Shown here piece by piece: positions 19,134 to 28,337 of a stretch of 64,000 bases of DNA (the first letter of the stretch is position 1; each line of letters begins with the position of its first letter). Under the pieces are notes generated by a model. It was not told where the DNA came from, did not search any database, and was given only the letters and a program-made list of their open reading frames with translations. The DNA comes from Burkholderia sp. BCC0322. GTDB taxonomy: Bacteria > Pseudomonadota > Gammaproteobacteria > Burkholderiales > Burkholderiaceae. The stretch covers positions 463,418 through 527,417 of the forward strand of contig NZ_CADFDU010000005.1 in NCBI RefSeq assembly GCF_902833045.1. The letters are read 5' to 3'. Both the position numbers and the translations under genes were made by a program.

Positions 19134-20258
19134 TCAGCGCGGCGTGCCGAGACCGAACGCCGCGGCAAGCTGCGGACCCTTGTCGAGCAACGAGGTCACT
19201 TCTTCGCGCCGCTGAGTCGACCATTGCGCGAGGCGCGCGACGACGTCGGTCGCGTCCGCCGGCAGCGCTTCGGCGAGCGACACGGCATCGCTCGCCGCCT
19301 TCGACGTACCGGATGCCGTATGGGGGCGCACGGTGCAGGCCGCGTCGCCGATCAGTGCGACACGACCGTCGACGAAGCCGGGGCTCAGTGCGTCGAAAAT
19401 CGCCTGGTTGAAAGGTGCGCGCGTCGCGAGCACCAGTTGCGACAGGGTGGCCGGCAGCCGTTCGACGGCGAGCTGCCGCAGCGTCGCGACGGTGTCGTCG
19501 GCAAGCTGCCCCGGATGCACGGACGCGTGATGGATGTGGCCGGCGCGATCGGTCAGGTGGCGGCGCAGCGCGTCGGGATCGGCTTCGTTGCGATACCACA
19601 GCCAGTTGAAGCGGCGCGCGCCCGGCGCGAGCGAGCCGTCGAGCGCGGGAATCAGGAACGCCATGAACAGCTCGCCCGGCGCCTTGTGCAGCGTCATGTT
19701 CTCGACCAGCGACGCGATCGCGGCGGCGTCGAATTCGGCTTCGTCGACGATGCCGCGCCACGCGAGGTAACCGGCAAACGATGGCGTATAGCCGGGGAAG
19801 ATGCGCGCGCGCAGGTTCGAACCGGAACCGTCGGCTGCAATCAGCACGTCCGCGCGGATGCGTTCGTCGTCCACGTGTACGTCGACGCCATCCGCGTCCT
19901 GCTCGAAGCCGGTCACCGTGCGGCCGTACCGGATGCGCCCGCGCGGCAGCGTCTCGCACAGCGAGCGATAGACGGCGTCCCACGACGAGAACGGCAGCAT
20001 TTCCGGTTCGTCGCGCGTGACGATGCCGTCGCGATCGATCCAGCGCCGCCGATGCGTCGGCACGCTGATCGTCTGGCGGCAATGACGGCCATGCCGTTCG
20101 AGAAACGCCATCATGCGCCGCAGCACGGCCACCCCGCCGCCCTGGCCGCGCAGCGCGGACGGCGAGCGCTCCCAGACCGTGACGTCGTGCCCGACGCAAT
20201 CGAGCGTCAGCGCGGCCGCGAGGCCGGCGATCGATCCGCCTGCAATGACGATCTTCAT
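19134..20258 (-). CDS. FAD-dependent monooxygenase, 2,6-dihydroxypyridine hydroxylase-like
   Basis: 374 residues from ATG 20258 with GGGAG upstream. The N-terminal Rossmann dinucleotide site is KIVIAGGSIAGLAAALTL, with the middle Gly of GxGxxG replaced by Ser, a variant common in this subgroup. The second FAD motif is DGSGSNLRARIFPG and the third GDAACTVRPHTASGTSKAASDA; the RPHTA-GTSKA text is what I associate with 2,6-dihydroxypyridine-3-monooxygenase-like enzymes. Together with the molybdenum hydroxylase operon beside it, this hints at breakdown of an N-heteroaromatic compound, but the ring-opening steps are not visible here. Confidence 0.82.
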   Translation of the reverse strand: MKIVIAGGSIAGLAAALTLDCVGHDVTVWERSPSALRGQGGGVAVLRRMMAFLERHGRHCRQTISVPTHRRRWIDRDGIVTRDEPEMLPFSSWDAVYRSLCETLPRGRIRYGRTVTGFEQDADGVDVHVDDERIRADVLIAADGSGSNLRARIFPGYTPSFAGYLAWRGIVDEAEFDAAAIASLVENMTLHKAPGELFMAFLIPALDGSLAPGARRFNWLWYRNEADPDALRRHLTDRAGHIHHASVHPGQLADDTVATLRQLAVERLPATLSQLVLATRAPFNQAIFDALSPGFVDGRVALIGDAACTVRPHTASGTSKAASDAVSLAEALPADATDVVARLAQWSTQRREEVTSLLDKGPQLAAAFGLGTPR

Positions 20259-20578
20259 CGTGCGTGACTCCCGTGTTCGAAACGCGGCGTGCGTTGCCGG
20301 CCGAGTCGTGATGCGTGGCGTCGCACGCCAGTCCTCACGGTTCGCCGGATGATGTCTTGTCCGGCCGCGGGTTGCGCCGACCGTGCCGGTGTCGTCCGAC
20401 GCCGACGCTACGCCGGTCGGAAGGTTCGCGCTGGATCCTCGGCAGCTTGCCGGGTGCAGGTCGTGGCCATCTTCCGCACCGATGCCGGCGCCGGCGTCGG
20501 CGATCACACGCAGCACGGCCGGCGCGAAGCGGTGAGCGGGGTTGGATACGGTTCATTGTGGCCGGTCGCGTCGCGAGC

Positions 20579-20603
20579 GCACCTTAATTCTTATTAAGGG
20601 TGC
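20579..20603. promoter_or_regulatory. Inverted repeat upstream of the 20695 flavoprotein
   Basis: GCACCTTAAT and ATTAAGGGTGC are inverted arms with one bulged base and a four-base centre. The element is the only AT-rich patch in the 436-base divergent gap between the FAD monooxygenase (-) and the flavoprotein (+), 91 bases before the latter's start. Candidate operator or -10 region. Confidence 0.45.
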
Positions 20604-20694
20604 CGGCCCGGAGGGCACGGAGGACGTACAGTCACGCGTGCGGCCGGCGCGATTGCCGGCCGGGATCCGACATGACGGTCATCGGGAGGCACTT

Positions 20695-21966
20695 ATGACG
20701 CAGTCGCAGAAAGTCAAGGTAATCGGCTTGCCGAACAGCAAGGAAGCCTATGCAATCCGCGACTTCCTGAAGCGCGGCGTGGTGGAGTACGAATGGTGCG
20801 AGTTGACGTCCGACACCGATTGCGCGCGCGAGCTGGGCATCGCGCCGCTGCGCGATATCCGGTTGCCGGCCGTCGTCTTTCCGGACGGCGCGCGCATGTT
20901 CCAGCCGACGCTGCCGGAGATTGCCGCCAAGCTCGGCTGGGTGGCCCGGCCGCGTTTCATCGAATACGACGTCTCGATTTACGGCGCCGGTCCGGCCGGC
21001 CTGTCGGCGGCTGTCTACGCGGCGTCGGAAGGGCTGCGGGCCGTCGTGATCGAACGCAATGCGATCGGCGGGCAGGCGGGCACGAGTTCGCTGATCGAGA
21101 ATTACATGGGGTTCCCGGAGGGCATTCCGGGTGCCGAGCTGGCCGAGCGCGCGCGCCAGCAGGCGGTCAAGTTCGGCGTCGAGCTGCTGATGATGCGCGA
21201 AGGCGTGCACGCGACGTTCGTCGACGGAAAAATACGCGTCGACCTGGCCGATGGCTCGATCCTGACCGCGCGCTCGAACATCTGCGCGACGGGGATCGAA
21301 TACCGCAGTCTCGGCCTGCCCGACGAACAGAAGTTTCTCAACGCCGGCCTGTTCTACGGCGCGGGGTCGAGCGAAGCGCCGATGTGCGAAGGCAAGCACG
21401 TGTTCATCGTCGGCGGCGGCAATTCGGCGGGGCAGGCCGCGATGAACTTCGCGCGGCACGCGCGCGAAGTCACGATGATCGTCAGGGGCGCGTCGCTGGC
21501 GGCGACGCTGTCGCGCTACCTGATCGACCGGATCGAGCGCACGCCGAACGTGACGGTGCGGTACGGTGCGACCGTCGACGCGCTGCACGGCGACGGCCGG
21601 CTCGAGGCGATCGTGATTCGTTCGGAAGACGGTGCGAGCGACAGGCTGCCGGCGACGCACCTGTTCGTCTGCATCGGCGGCGCGCCCAACACCGAATGGG
21701 CCCGCGATACGAACATCATCCGCAATCCGGGCGGTTATCTGGTGACCGGCAGCGACCTGGTCGACTGCCCGGCGTTCGAGCGCGTGTGGCCGCTCGAGCG
21801 CCGGCCCTACTATCTGGAAACGAGCGTGCCCGGTTCGTTCGCGGCGAGCGACGTGCGGTCGGGTTCGGTCAAGCGGGTGGCGGCGGCAGTCGGCGAAGGG
21901 GCGATGGCCGTGACGTTCGTGCACCGATTCCTCGGCGAAGACGCGCATCGGCCACGGGGCGCCTGA
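20695..21966 (+). CDS. Thioredoxin-reductase-like FAD/NAD(P) oxidoreductase with N-terminal glutaredoxin-like domain, redox cysteines absent
   Basis: 423 residues from ATG 20695 (GGGAGG site). Residues 1-85 read as a glutaredoxin-like fold (KVKVIGLPNSKEAYAIRDFL ... LPAVVFPDG) in which the usual CxxC position is PNSK. From about 93 onward it follows thioredoxin reductase: FAD site IYGAGPAGLSAAVYAA, GGQAGTSSLIENYMGFP, NADP site VFIVGGGNSAGQAAMNFA, and LFVCIGGAPNT. The CATC disulfide expected before the NADP domain is replaced by GLFYGAGSSEAPMC. It may act as a ferredoxin-NADP reductase-like or dithiol-independent flavoprotein; the partner is unknown. Confidence 0.85.
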   Translation: MTQSQKVKVIGLPNSKEAYAIRDFLKRGVVEYEWCELTSDTDCARELGIAPLRDIRLPAVVFPDGARMFQPTLPEIAAKLGWVARPRFIEYDVSIYGAGPAGLSAAVYAASEGLRAVVIERNAIGGQAGTSSLIENYMGFPEGIPGAELAERARQQAVKFGVELLMMREGVHATFVDGKIRVDLADGSILTARSNICATGIEYRSLGLPDEQKFLNAGLFYGAGSSEAPMCEGKHVFIVGGGNSAGQAAMNFARHAREVTMIVRGASLAATLSRYLIDRIERTPNVTVRYGATVDALHGDGRLEAIVIRSEDGASDRLPATHLFVCIGGAPNTEWARDTNIIRNPGGYLVTGSDLVDCPAFERVWPLERRPYYLETSVPGSFAASDVRSGSVKRVAAAVGEGAMAVTFVHRFLGEDAHRPRGA

Positions 21967-22113
21967 GCCCGAGCCCGGTCGCTCGACCCAACGGCGCAGG
22001 CTTCGCGCGGCGCACCGGCACCAGGCAACGCGAAAAACGTTAGGCAAGCGTAAGAGCGACATGAAAACGCGTGAGCCCGCTTGACCGGGGGCCGGAGGCG
22101 CGTTGGTGTTTTT

Positions 22114-23538
22114 TCAGAACCGGTCTTCGCGATTCGCGACGTTCGCCGGTTTCGCTGCAGGCGGCGTCCAGCCGCCGCCCAGCGCGCGTATGAGATTGAC
22201 CGTCGCGATGGCGAGTGCCTGGCGGCTGTGAATCAGCTGGCGCTGCGCAGTCAGCGCGTCCCGGTCCGCATCGATGACCTCGAGGTAACTGACATAGCCG
22301 TGCCCGTAACGGCTCAGCGACAACCGCGCCGCTGCTTCGGTGGCGCGGGCCGCGCTGTCGTAGCGCACGATCCGCTCCTTCTGCGCGGCGATGTCGTTGA
22401 GCGCATCCTGGACCTCGCGCAGCGCGCCCAGCGCGGTCGCGCGATAGTTCGCGTCGGCGAGTGCCGCGCCGGCCGTCGCGGCGGCCACCGCGGCCTCGCG
22501 CTTGCCGCCGTCGAACACCGTTTCGGCCACGCTCGCGCCGAGGCCCCACAGCGAACTGTTGCGATCGAGAAACGTGCCGAGGTCGCGGCTGGCGAACCCG
22601 CCCTGGGCGGTCAGCGTCAAGGTCGGGAGCCACGCGGTGCGGGCGACGCCGATGTCGAGCGACGCGGCGTCGACGCGGCGCGCCGCCGCATAGACGTCCG
22701 GGCGTCGCGCGAGCAGCGCGGACGGCAGGCCGGGCGGCACCGCCGGCACGCGCAGGTCGGATGCGGTCGGCGCGACCGTGAAGGCGGTCGGCGAGACACC
22801 GGTCAGCACGGCGAGCGCGTCGACGAGGTTTTCGCGCAGCCGCCGGCTGTCCGCGAGATCGGCCCGAGCCGTATCGAGATCGGCCGCCGCACGCAGCGCG
22901 TCGAGATCGCTTGCCGCGCCGGCCCGCACGCGCGCGGCGATCACGTCGAGCGCGGTGCGCCGCAGTTCGATCGCGCGGGCGAGCGTCGCGAGATCCTGCT
23001 CGACGAAATGGAGCGTCAGGTAGTCGCTCGCGACATCGGTCGCGACGCGCAGGCGAACGGCCGCACGATCCGCGTCGGCCTGCAGCACGTTCTGCCTGCC
23101 GATCTCCGCATCGCCGCGCAGGCGCCCCCACAGATCGACTTCATAGCCGGCGTTGAACGGCACCGACCAGTTGTGCATCGTGCGCTTCGGCAATGCGTTG
23201 TCGACCGTGCCGGATACGCGCGAGCGGCTGAACGACGGATCGACGCCGACGGTCGGCGCCAGTGCGGCTTCGCGCACCCCGAGCAGCGCCTGCGCCTGGT
23301 CGACGCGCGCCGCGGCGGCGCGAATGTCGTGGTTGCCGGCGAGCGCGGCATCGACGAGCGCGACGAGTGGCGGATCGCCGAACGATGCGGGCCAGTCGAC
23401 GAGCGACGGTGCGGCTTCGCCGGGCGCATCCGCATGGCGGAACCGGTCGGAACCGACCGCGACGGGCGCGAGCGGCTGCGGCGCGATCGTGCACGCGCTC
23501 AGCAGGGCGGCAGCGAGCAGGGCGGCGATGCGGGTCAT
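22114..23538 (-). CDS. NodT-family outer-membrane efflux lipoprotein
   Basis: 474 residues from ATG 23538. The signal peptide ends in a lipobox (LLSAC, Cys16), so it is a lipoprotein. Two TolC-type repeats are visible, with the family segments YEVDLWGRLRGDAE, RRPDVYAAARRVDAA and GASVAETVFDGGKREA. It forms the outer-membrane channel for the adjacent membrane-fusion protein, whose stop overlaps its start by four bases (ATGA). With the divergent MFS gene at 24647 it completes an EmrAB-TolC type tripartite exporter. Confidence 0.93.
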   Translation of the reverse strand: MTRIAALLAAALLSACTIAPQPLAPVAVGSDRFRHADAPGEAAPSLVDWPASFGDPPLVALVDAALAGNHDIRAAAARVDQAQALLGVREAALAPTVGVDPSFSRSRVSGTVDNALPKRTMHNWSVPFNAGYEVDLWGRLRGDAEIGRQNVLQADADRAAVRLRVATDVASDYLTLHFVEQDLATLARAIELRRTALDVIAARVRAGAASDLDALRAAADLDTARADLADSRRLRENLVDALAVLTGVSPTAFTVAPTASDLRVPAVPPGLPSALLARRPDVYAAARRVDAASLDIGVARTAWLPTLTLTAQGGFASRDLGTFLDRNSSLWGLGASVAETVFDGGKREAAVAAATAGAALADANYRATALGALREVQDALNDIAAQKERIVRYDSAARATEAAARLSLSRYGHGYVSYLEVIDADRDALTAQRQLIHSRQALAIATVNLIRALGGGWTPPAAKPANVANREDRF

Positions 23539-24563
23539 GGCTGTGTGCGGCCGCGTTGCAGCGAGACGATCACCGACAGGCCGGGCCGAATGCGCGGTTC
23601 GGTCGACGCCGGGCCGTCCAGCAGGATCTTGACGGGCACCCGCTGCGTGACCTTCGTGAAATTGCCGGTCGCGTTGTCGGGCGGCAACAGCGCAAATTGC
23701 CCGCCCGTCGCGGGCGACAGGCTGTCGACGTGTCCGCTGAAAGTCCGGTTCGGCAGCGCGTCGAAGCGCAACTGCACGACGTCGCCGGTGCGCACATGCC
23801 GAAGCTGGGTTTCGCGGAAGTTCGCCACCACCCACGGGTGCGGTTCGACGACCGTGAGCAGCGCCTGACCGGGTGCGACATGCTCGCCGGTCTCGACCGT
23901 CTTCTTGCCAACGTAGCCGTCCGACGGCGCCACGACGGTGGTGTACTGAAGCTGCAGCTCTGCATCGCGCAACTCGGCGTCGTTCTGGTCCGACACCGCA
24001 TCGGCAGCCTGCCGCGCGGCCTGCGCGCTGCGCTGCTGCGCCTCGGCCGCGTCGATGCGCGCGCGGGCGGACTTGCGTGCCGCGTTGGCGGCGTCGAACT
24101 CCTGCTGCGACAAGCCGCGCGGGGTTTCGCGGGTCAGTTCGCGTGCGCGTGCGTAGTCGAGCTCGGCCTTCTCGGCGTCCGCGCGTGCCGACACGAGCGC
24201 CGCGTCGGCTTGCTCGACCAGCGCCTTCGCGCGGCTCGCATCGGAATGCGCCTGCGCGACGCGGGCCCGCTGCAGCGCGACGCGCACGTCGAAATCGCGC
24301 GGATCGAGCCGCACGAGCGGGGCGCCCGCGTGCACGAACTGGTTGTCGTTCACCAGCACACGCTCGACCGTGCCGGCCACGCGCGGCGAGATCACGTGCA
24401 GGTGGCCCGTCACGTACGCGTCGTCGGTGCCGCGGTCATGCGCGTCGAATTCGTAGACCAGCAGCGCGACGAGCAACAGCGCGCATCCGGCGATCAATAT
24501 GACCGGCCACTTGCGCGAGCGCGCGGGGGAAGTGGGCGGCACGTCCGGCGAGTTCGTGGTCAC
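23535..24563 (-). CDS. HlyD/EmrA-family membrane-fusion protein
   Basis: 342 residues. One N-terminal TM (residues 20-40), then the EmrA signature TDDAYVTGHLHVISPRVAG and a first half-lipoyl VNDNQFVHAGAPLVRLD. A long Ala-rich coiled-coil hairpin follows (about 90-190), then the second half-lipoyl APSDGYVGKKTVETGEHV and barrel domains. It spans the periplasm between an MFS pump and the outer-membrane channel. It is divergent from the pump gene rather than in one operon with it. Confidence 0.94.
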   Translation of the reverse strand: MTTNSPDVPPTSPARSRKWPVILIAGCALLLVALLVYEFDAHDRGTDDAYVTGHLHVISPRVAGTVERVLVNDNQFVHAGAPLVRLDPRDFDVRVALQRARVAQAHSDASRAKALVEQADAALVSARADAEKAELDYARARELTRETPRGLSQQEFDAANAARKSARARIDAAEAQQRSAQAARQAADAVSDQNDAELRDAELQLQYTTVVAPSDGYVGKKTVETGEHVAPGQALLTVVEPHPWVVANFRETQLRHVRTGDVVQLRFDALPNRTFSGHVDSLSPATGGQFALLPPDNATGNFTKVTQRVPVKILLDGPASTEPRIRPGLSVIVSLQRGRTQP

Positions 24564-24646
24564 GATCGGGACACTCCATGGAACAGACGGGATTCGCTAC
24601 ATCGCGCTATGCTTGCGCGAGCCTTTTGTGCGGGAGCCGCTCGACG

Positions 24647-26227
24647 ATGAACACCACGTTCGCCCCCGGTGGCGCGACACCGGGGCCGGCCGCAGCGCCG
24701 GCCTCCGATATACCGACGTTTCGGTCGATCGCCGCGATCGCGGCGGTGCTGCTCGGCGCGATCATTTCGACCTTGACGTCGCGCATCACGTCGCTCGGGC
24801 TCGCCGACGTGCGCGGCGCGCTCGGCGTCGGGTTCGACGAGGGCGCGTGGATCAACACCGCGTTCACCGCCGCGCAGATGTTCGTCGGGCCGCTCGCGAT
24901 CGCGGCGGCCTTCGTGTTCGGCACGCGTCGCGTGCTGCTGGCGGGTGCCGCGGTATTCCTGGTCGTCGAAAGCGTGCTGCCGCTGTGTTCGAACTTCGGC
25001 ACGTTCATCGTGTTCCAGAGCCTCGCCGGGTTCGCGTCCGGCGTGTTCGTGCCGCTGACCGTCGGGTTCGTCGTCCGCACGCTGCCGCCGCGGCTGATTC
25101 CATTCGGCATCGCCGCGTATGCGATGAACCTCGAGATGTCGCTCAACCTGTCGGCGACCCTCGAAGGGTGGTACAGCGAACACCTGAGCTGGCGCTGGCT
25201 GTTCTGGCAGAACGCCCTGCTGACCGTGCCGTTCATCGTCTGCCTGATGCTGTCGCTGTCGACCGAGCCGATCAAGCGCTTCGCGTCCGGCATCGACACG
25301 CGCGGCATGCTGCTCGGCGCCGGCGGGTTCGCGTGCCTGTGCGTCGCGCTCGATCAGGGCGAGCGGCTGTTCTGGTTCCAGTCGCCGCTGATCGTCGCGC
25401 TGCTGGGCATCGGCATCGTGATGGTGGCCGCGTTCCTGATCCACGAACTGGCGTCGCGACGGGCCGGGATCGATCTCGGCTACCTCGCGCTGCCCAACGT
25501 CGCGTTGCTGATCCTGCTCGTCGGCCTCGTGCGCTTTACCGTGCTCAACACGAGTTTCATTCCGTCGGCGTTTCTCGCGAGCACCTACGGGCTGCGCCCG
25601 CTGCAGATCGGCGATACGCTGCGCTGGATCGCGATGCCGCAACTGCTGTTCGCGCCGTGCGTCGCATGGCTGCTGCAGCGCGTCGATCCGCGCCGGCTGA
25701 TCGTGGCCGGCTTCGCGATGGTGGCGGTCGCGTTCGCGCTCGGCGCGCAGCTCACGCCCGTCTGGGCCGAACCCGACTTCATCCCGTCGCAACTGCTCCA
25801 GGCACTGGGTCAGACGATGGCGCTCACGTCGGTCGTGTTCTTCTTCGGCAAGCACATGACGGCCGAGCATGCGCTGACGTTCGGCGCCGTCGTGCAGACG
25901 ACGCGCCTGCTGAGCGGGCAGCTCGGCACGACGTCGATCGCGGTGGTCCAGCGCATCATGGAGGCTACCCATTCGAATCTCGTCGGTCTGCATGTCACGC
26001 TGTCGGATCCACAAACGCTGGAGCGCTTGCGGGCCGGCGCGGCGGCGCTCGTGTCGCACGGCGCGACCTTCGCGACGGGCGACCAGGCGGCCTATATGTT
26101 GCTCGATCGGGCCGTCCGCGTCCAGGCGACGACGCTTGCGCTCGCCGACAATTTCCGTGTCGCGATGGCGTTGGCGGTCGCGGGGGCGCTGATCGGCATG
26201 CTGCTCAGGCCGGCGCGTACGCCATGA
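24647..26227 (+). CDS. DHA2-family MFS efflux pump (EmrB-like)
   Basis: 526 residues if started at ATG 24647 (GGGAG ten bases upstream). An in-frame ATG at 24578 exists but would leave only 14 bases to the divergent gene. About 14 hydrophobic segments are seen, as in DHA2 pumps, with ARG-like loops and a WRWLFWQNALLTVPF motif typical of EmrB-like proteins. It is the inner-membrane energised pump for the EmrA-like and NodT-like proteins encoded on the other strand. Substrate unknown. Confidence 0.88.
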   Translation: MNTTFAPGGATPGPAAAPASDIPTFRSIAAIAAVLLGAIISTLTSRITSLGLADVRGALGVGFDEGAWINTAFTAAQMFVGPLAIAAAFVFGTRRVLLAGAAVFLVVESVLPLCSNFGTFIVFQSLAGFASGVFVPLTVGFVVRTLPPRLIPFGIAAYAMNLEMSLNLSATLEGWYSEHLSWRWLFWQNALLTVPFIVCLMLSLSTEPIKRFASGIDTRGMLLGAGGFACLCVALDQGERLFWFQSPLIVALLGIGIVMVAAFLIHELASRRAGIDLGYLALPNVALLILLVGLVRFTVLNTSFIPSAFLASTYGLRPLQIGDTLRWIAMPQLLFAPCVAWLLQRVDPRRLIVAGFAMVAVAFALGAQLTPVWAEPDFIPSQLLQALGQTMALTSVVFFFGKHMTAEHALTFGAVVQTTRLLSGQLGTTSIAVVQRIMEATHSNLVGLHVTLSDPQTLERLRAGAAALVSHGATFATGDQAAYMLLDRAVRVQATTLALADNFRVAMALAVAGALIGMLLRPARTP

Positions 26228-26305
26228 GCGCGCGTCGCCGGAGCGGCGGCGATCCCGCGGCGACGATCCTGGCGATCGCGCACGCCGCAACGGAATCGCG
26301 ACGAC

Positions 26306-26320
26306 CTGAAAAATCCTGAA
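26306..26320 (+). promoter_or_regulatory. Direct-repeat motif copy 3 (CTGAA-N5-CTGAA)
   Basis: CTGAAAAATCCTGAA. It lies in a gap between two convergent genes, so a promoter role is doubtful here; it could be a relic or an upstream site. Confidence 0.35.
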
Positions 26321-26329
26321 ACGTGCCAA

Positions 26330-26370
26330 ACGGCGCGCCGGCGCGCCGGCGTGACGGCCGGGCGCGCCGT
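26330..26370. terminator. Candidate bidirectional hairpin
   Basis: ACGGCGCGCC and GGCGCGCCGT form a perfect 10-bp stem around a 21-base loop, between the convergent MFS and hydrolase genes. No T tract. Confidence 0.4.
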
Positions 26371-26386
26371 ACGGTGACGCTTGTAC

Positions 26387-27361
26387 TTACGCCTTCAGAA
26401 ATGCGAGCAGTTCGGCGTTGATCCGGTCGGCATTGACGACGCACATCCCGTGCGACCCGCCGGGGATCACCTTGAGCTCCGCGTGCTTCACGATCTTCGC
26501 GGACAGGCGGGCCGAATCGTCGATCGGCACGATCTGGTCGTCGTCGCCGTGCAGGATCAGCGTCGGGACGTCGATCTTCTTCAGGTCGTCGGTGTAGTCG
26601 ACCTCGGAGAATTCCTTGACGCACAGATACTGGCCATGGATGCCGCCCATCATGCCCTGTGCCCAGAACGCATCGATCGTGCCCTGCGACACCTTGGCAT
26701 TCGGACGGTTGAAGCCGAAGAACGGCACGGCGAGATCCTTGTAGAACTGCGAGCGGTTCTCGGCGACGTTCTTGCGGATTCCGTCGAACACGTCCATCGG
26801 CAGGCCGCCGGGATTGGACGCCGATTTCACCATCTGCGGCGGCACGGCGCCGATCAGCACGGCTTTCGACACGCGCTTCGTGCCGTGGCGCCCGATGTAG
26901 TGCGCGACTTCGCCGCCGCCGGTGGAGTGGCCGACGAGCGTGGCTTCGCGCAGGTCGAGCGCATTCATCAGCGCCGCGAGATCGTCGGCATACGTGTCCA
27001 TGTCGTTGCCTTGCGACGGCTGGCTCGAGCGGCCGTGACCGCGACGGTCATGCGCGATCACGCGATAGCCGTGCTGCACGAGGAACAGCATCTGCGCGTC
27101 CCACGCGTCGGCGCACAGCGGCCAGCCGTGCGAGAAGACGACCGGGCGGCCGCTGCCCCAGTCCTTGAAGTAAATCTGCGTACCGTCTTGGGTGGTGATC
27201 GTGTTCATCGCATGGGCTCCATGATGGGCGGAAGTGGCGTGTTTGGGGGCAGCGGCGGCGGCTGCAGCCGGCAGCGCGGCGGCGGCAACGGCGGTCGCGC
27301 CGGCAAGCAGCATGTCTCGGCGACGCACCGAGGGAACGGCGTCGATGTCTGCTGGACGCAT
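26387..27361 (-). CDS. Exported alpha/beta hydrolase (chloroperoxidase/arylesterase-like)
   Basis: 324 residues from ATG 27361 (AAGGAG site). The N-terminus has RRRDMLLAG followed by a long Ala-rich hydrophobic run, a likely Tat signal peptide ending near residue 40. The mature protein is a classic non-haem haloperoxidase-type hydrolase: oxyanion [13 protein letters not shown], nucleophile elbow GHSTGGGE, acid in [12 protein letters not shown] and final His in PGGSHGM. Family members hydrolyse esters and can perhydrolyse small acids. A three-box CTGAA motif with a TAGGCT -10-like hexamer lies upstream. Confidence 0.9.
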   Translation of the reverse strand: MRPADIDAVPSVRRRDMLLAGATAVAAAALPAAAAAAAPKHATSAHHGAHAMNTITTQDGTQIYFKDWGSGRPVVFSHGWPLCADAWDAQMLFLVQHGYRVIAHDRRGHGRSSQPSQGNDMDTYADDLAALMNALDLREATLVGHSTGGGEVAHYIGRHGTKRVSKAVLIGAVPPQMVKSASNPGGLPMDVFDGIRKNVAENRSQFYKDLAVPFFGFNRPNAKVSQGTIDAFWAQGMMGGIHGQYLCVKEFSEVDYTDDLKKIDVPTLILHGDDDQIVPIDDSARLSAKIVKHAELKVIPGGSHGMCVVNADRINAELLAFLKA

Positions 27362-27536
27362 TGGAACTCCTTGAACGTGAGGTGGAACGATGCCGCGTTG
27401 GATGGATGGTTCGGATCTGCCCGCATGCGGCAATCGCGCCGGCAGCCGGCGTGCGTTCGCGGTCGCGGGCCGGCAGGCGCGCGAAGGCAGCGAACGAACG
27501 CCGACAGGAGCCTATCCCGCGGCCTTGCGGCCTGTA

Positions 27537-27562
27537 CTGAAATCGCGCTGAATTGTCATGAA
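27537..27562 (+). promoter_or_regulatory. Direct-repeat motif copy 4 (three boxes)
   Basis: CTGAA at 27537 and 27548 and ATGAA at 27558 (periods 11 and 10). Read towards the hydrolase gene, a TAGGCT hexamer (27509-27514) follows 22 bases later, matching the layout upstream of the cytochrome operon. Nothing else is seen in 27362-27763. Confidence 0.52.
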
Positions 27563-27763
27563 GCCGGTGGCGGCGCATGCCGCGCAAACCCGCCGGCCAG
27601 AAAAATTAAGCCCGGAATAAAGACTCTTCAGCGGCGGCTCGCTATCGTCAGCATCAGGTCATCCCGTCGCGGGTCGGTGCCGGTCCGCGTCGGCGGATGG
27701 CGCTCGCGACGCGGACGGGTGCGCAACATCCGGACCCCTCGCCACTTGCCTGGGTACGCCGCC

Positions 27764-28189
27764 ATGGACGAATTCAATCGCTGGGAGCACGTGATGACGC
27801 TGCTCGACCCGTCGCCGGCCGCGAGCCGCTGCGCGCCGTCGCAGCTTCGCGACCCGGACCCCGTGCGCCGCCGCCATCGCGACGACGCGCCGCCCGCGTC
27901 GAGCGGCGGCGTGCGCCGCCGGTGCGCGATCGTCGCCGCCGAGCGGCAGACCGATTCGTCGGTGTTGATCTCATGGAGCGATCCGACGCGCTGCCGGTAC
28001 GACGAGCAGCGCTGGATCAGCGCAAAGTCCCGCGCCCTCGGGCGCTGTGCGCTGACCGGCATCACGATTCATACCGGCGACGCGATCTACAAGCCGCAAT
28101 GGCGCGGCGCGAAGCGCCCCGCGAACTACCGGGAGGTGATCCTCGCGTCCGAACTGGACCGGTTCATCGTCAGGCTGTCCCGTTCCTGA
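27764..28189 (+). CDS. DUF3331 domain-containing protein
   Basis: 141 residues. The first 60 are Arg/Pro-rich; the second half has the DUF3331 text: VLISWSDPTRCRYDEQRW, ISAKSRALGRCALTG and HTGDAIYKP. This family is of unknown function and I know it mainly from Burkholderia and relatives; two conserved cysteines suggest a small metal- or nucleic-acid-binding fold, but this is a guess. The ATG at 27764 was chosen because it opens the frame with acceptable codon use; a later ATG at 27794 is possible. Confidence 0.75.
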   Translation: MDEFNRWEHVMTLLDPSPAASRCAPSQLRDPDPVRRRHRDDAPPASSGGVRRRCAIVAAERQTDSSVLISWSDPTRCRYDEQRWISAKSRALGRCALTGITIHTGDAIYKPQWRGAKRPANYREVILASELDRFIVRLSRS

Positions 28190-28337
28190 CCTGAAGCGGC
28201 ACGGCCTGTCCGTCGACCGTGGCTGACCGACGCACGCGCAGCGATTGAACGACGAACTGCTGGTTTTCGCCCGAGCATGGCTCGACGGCGGGTGCCGCCG
28301 TGACGTGGCATGGCCGAGCGGGCAGCCACCGGCCGCC

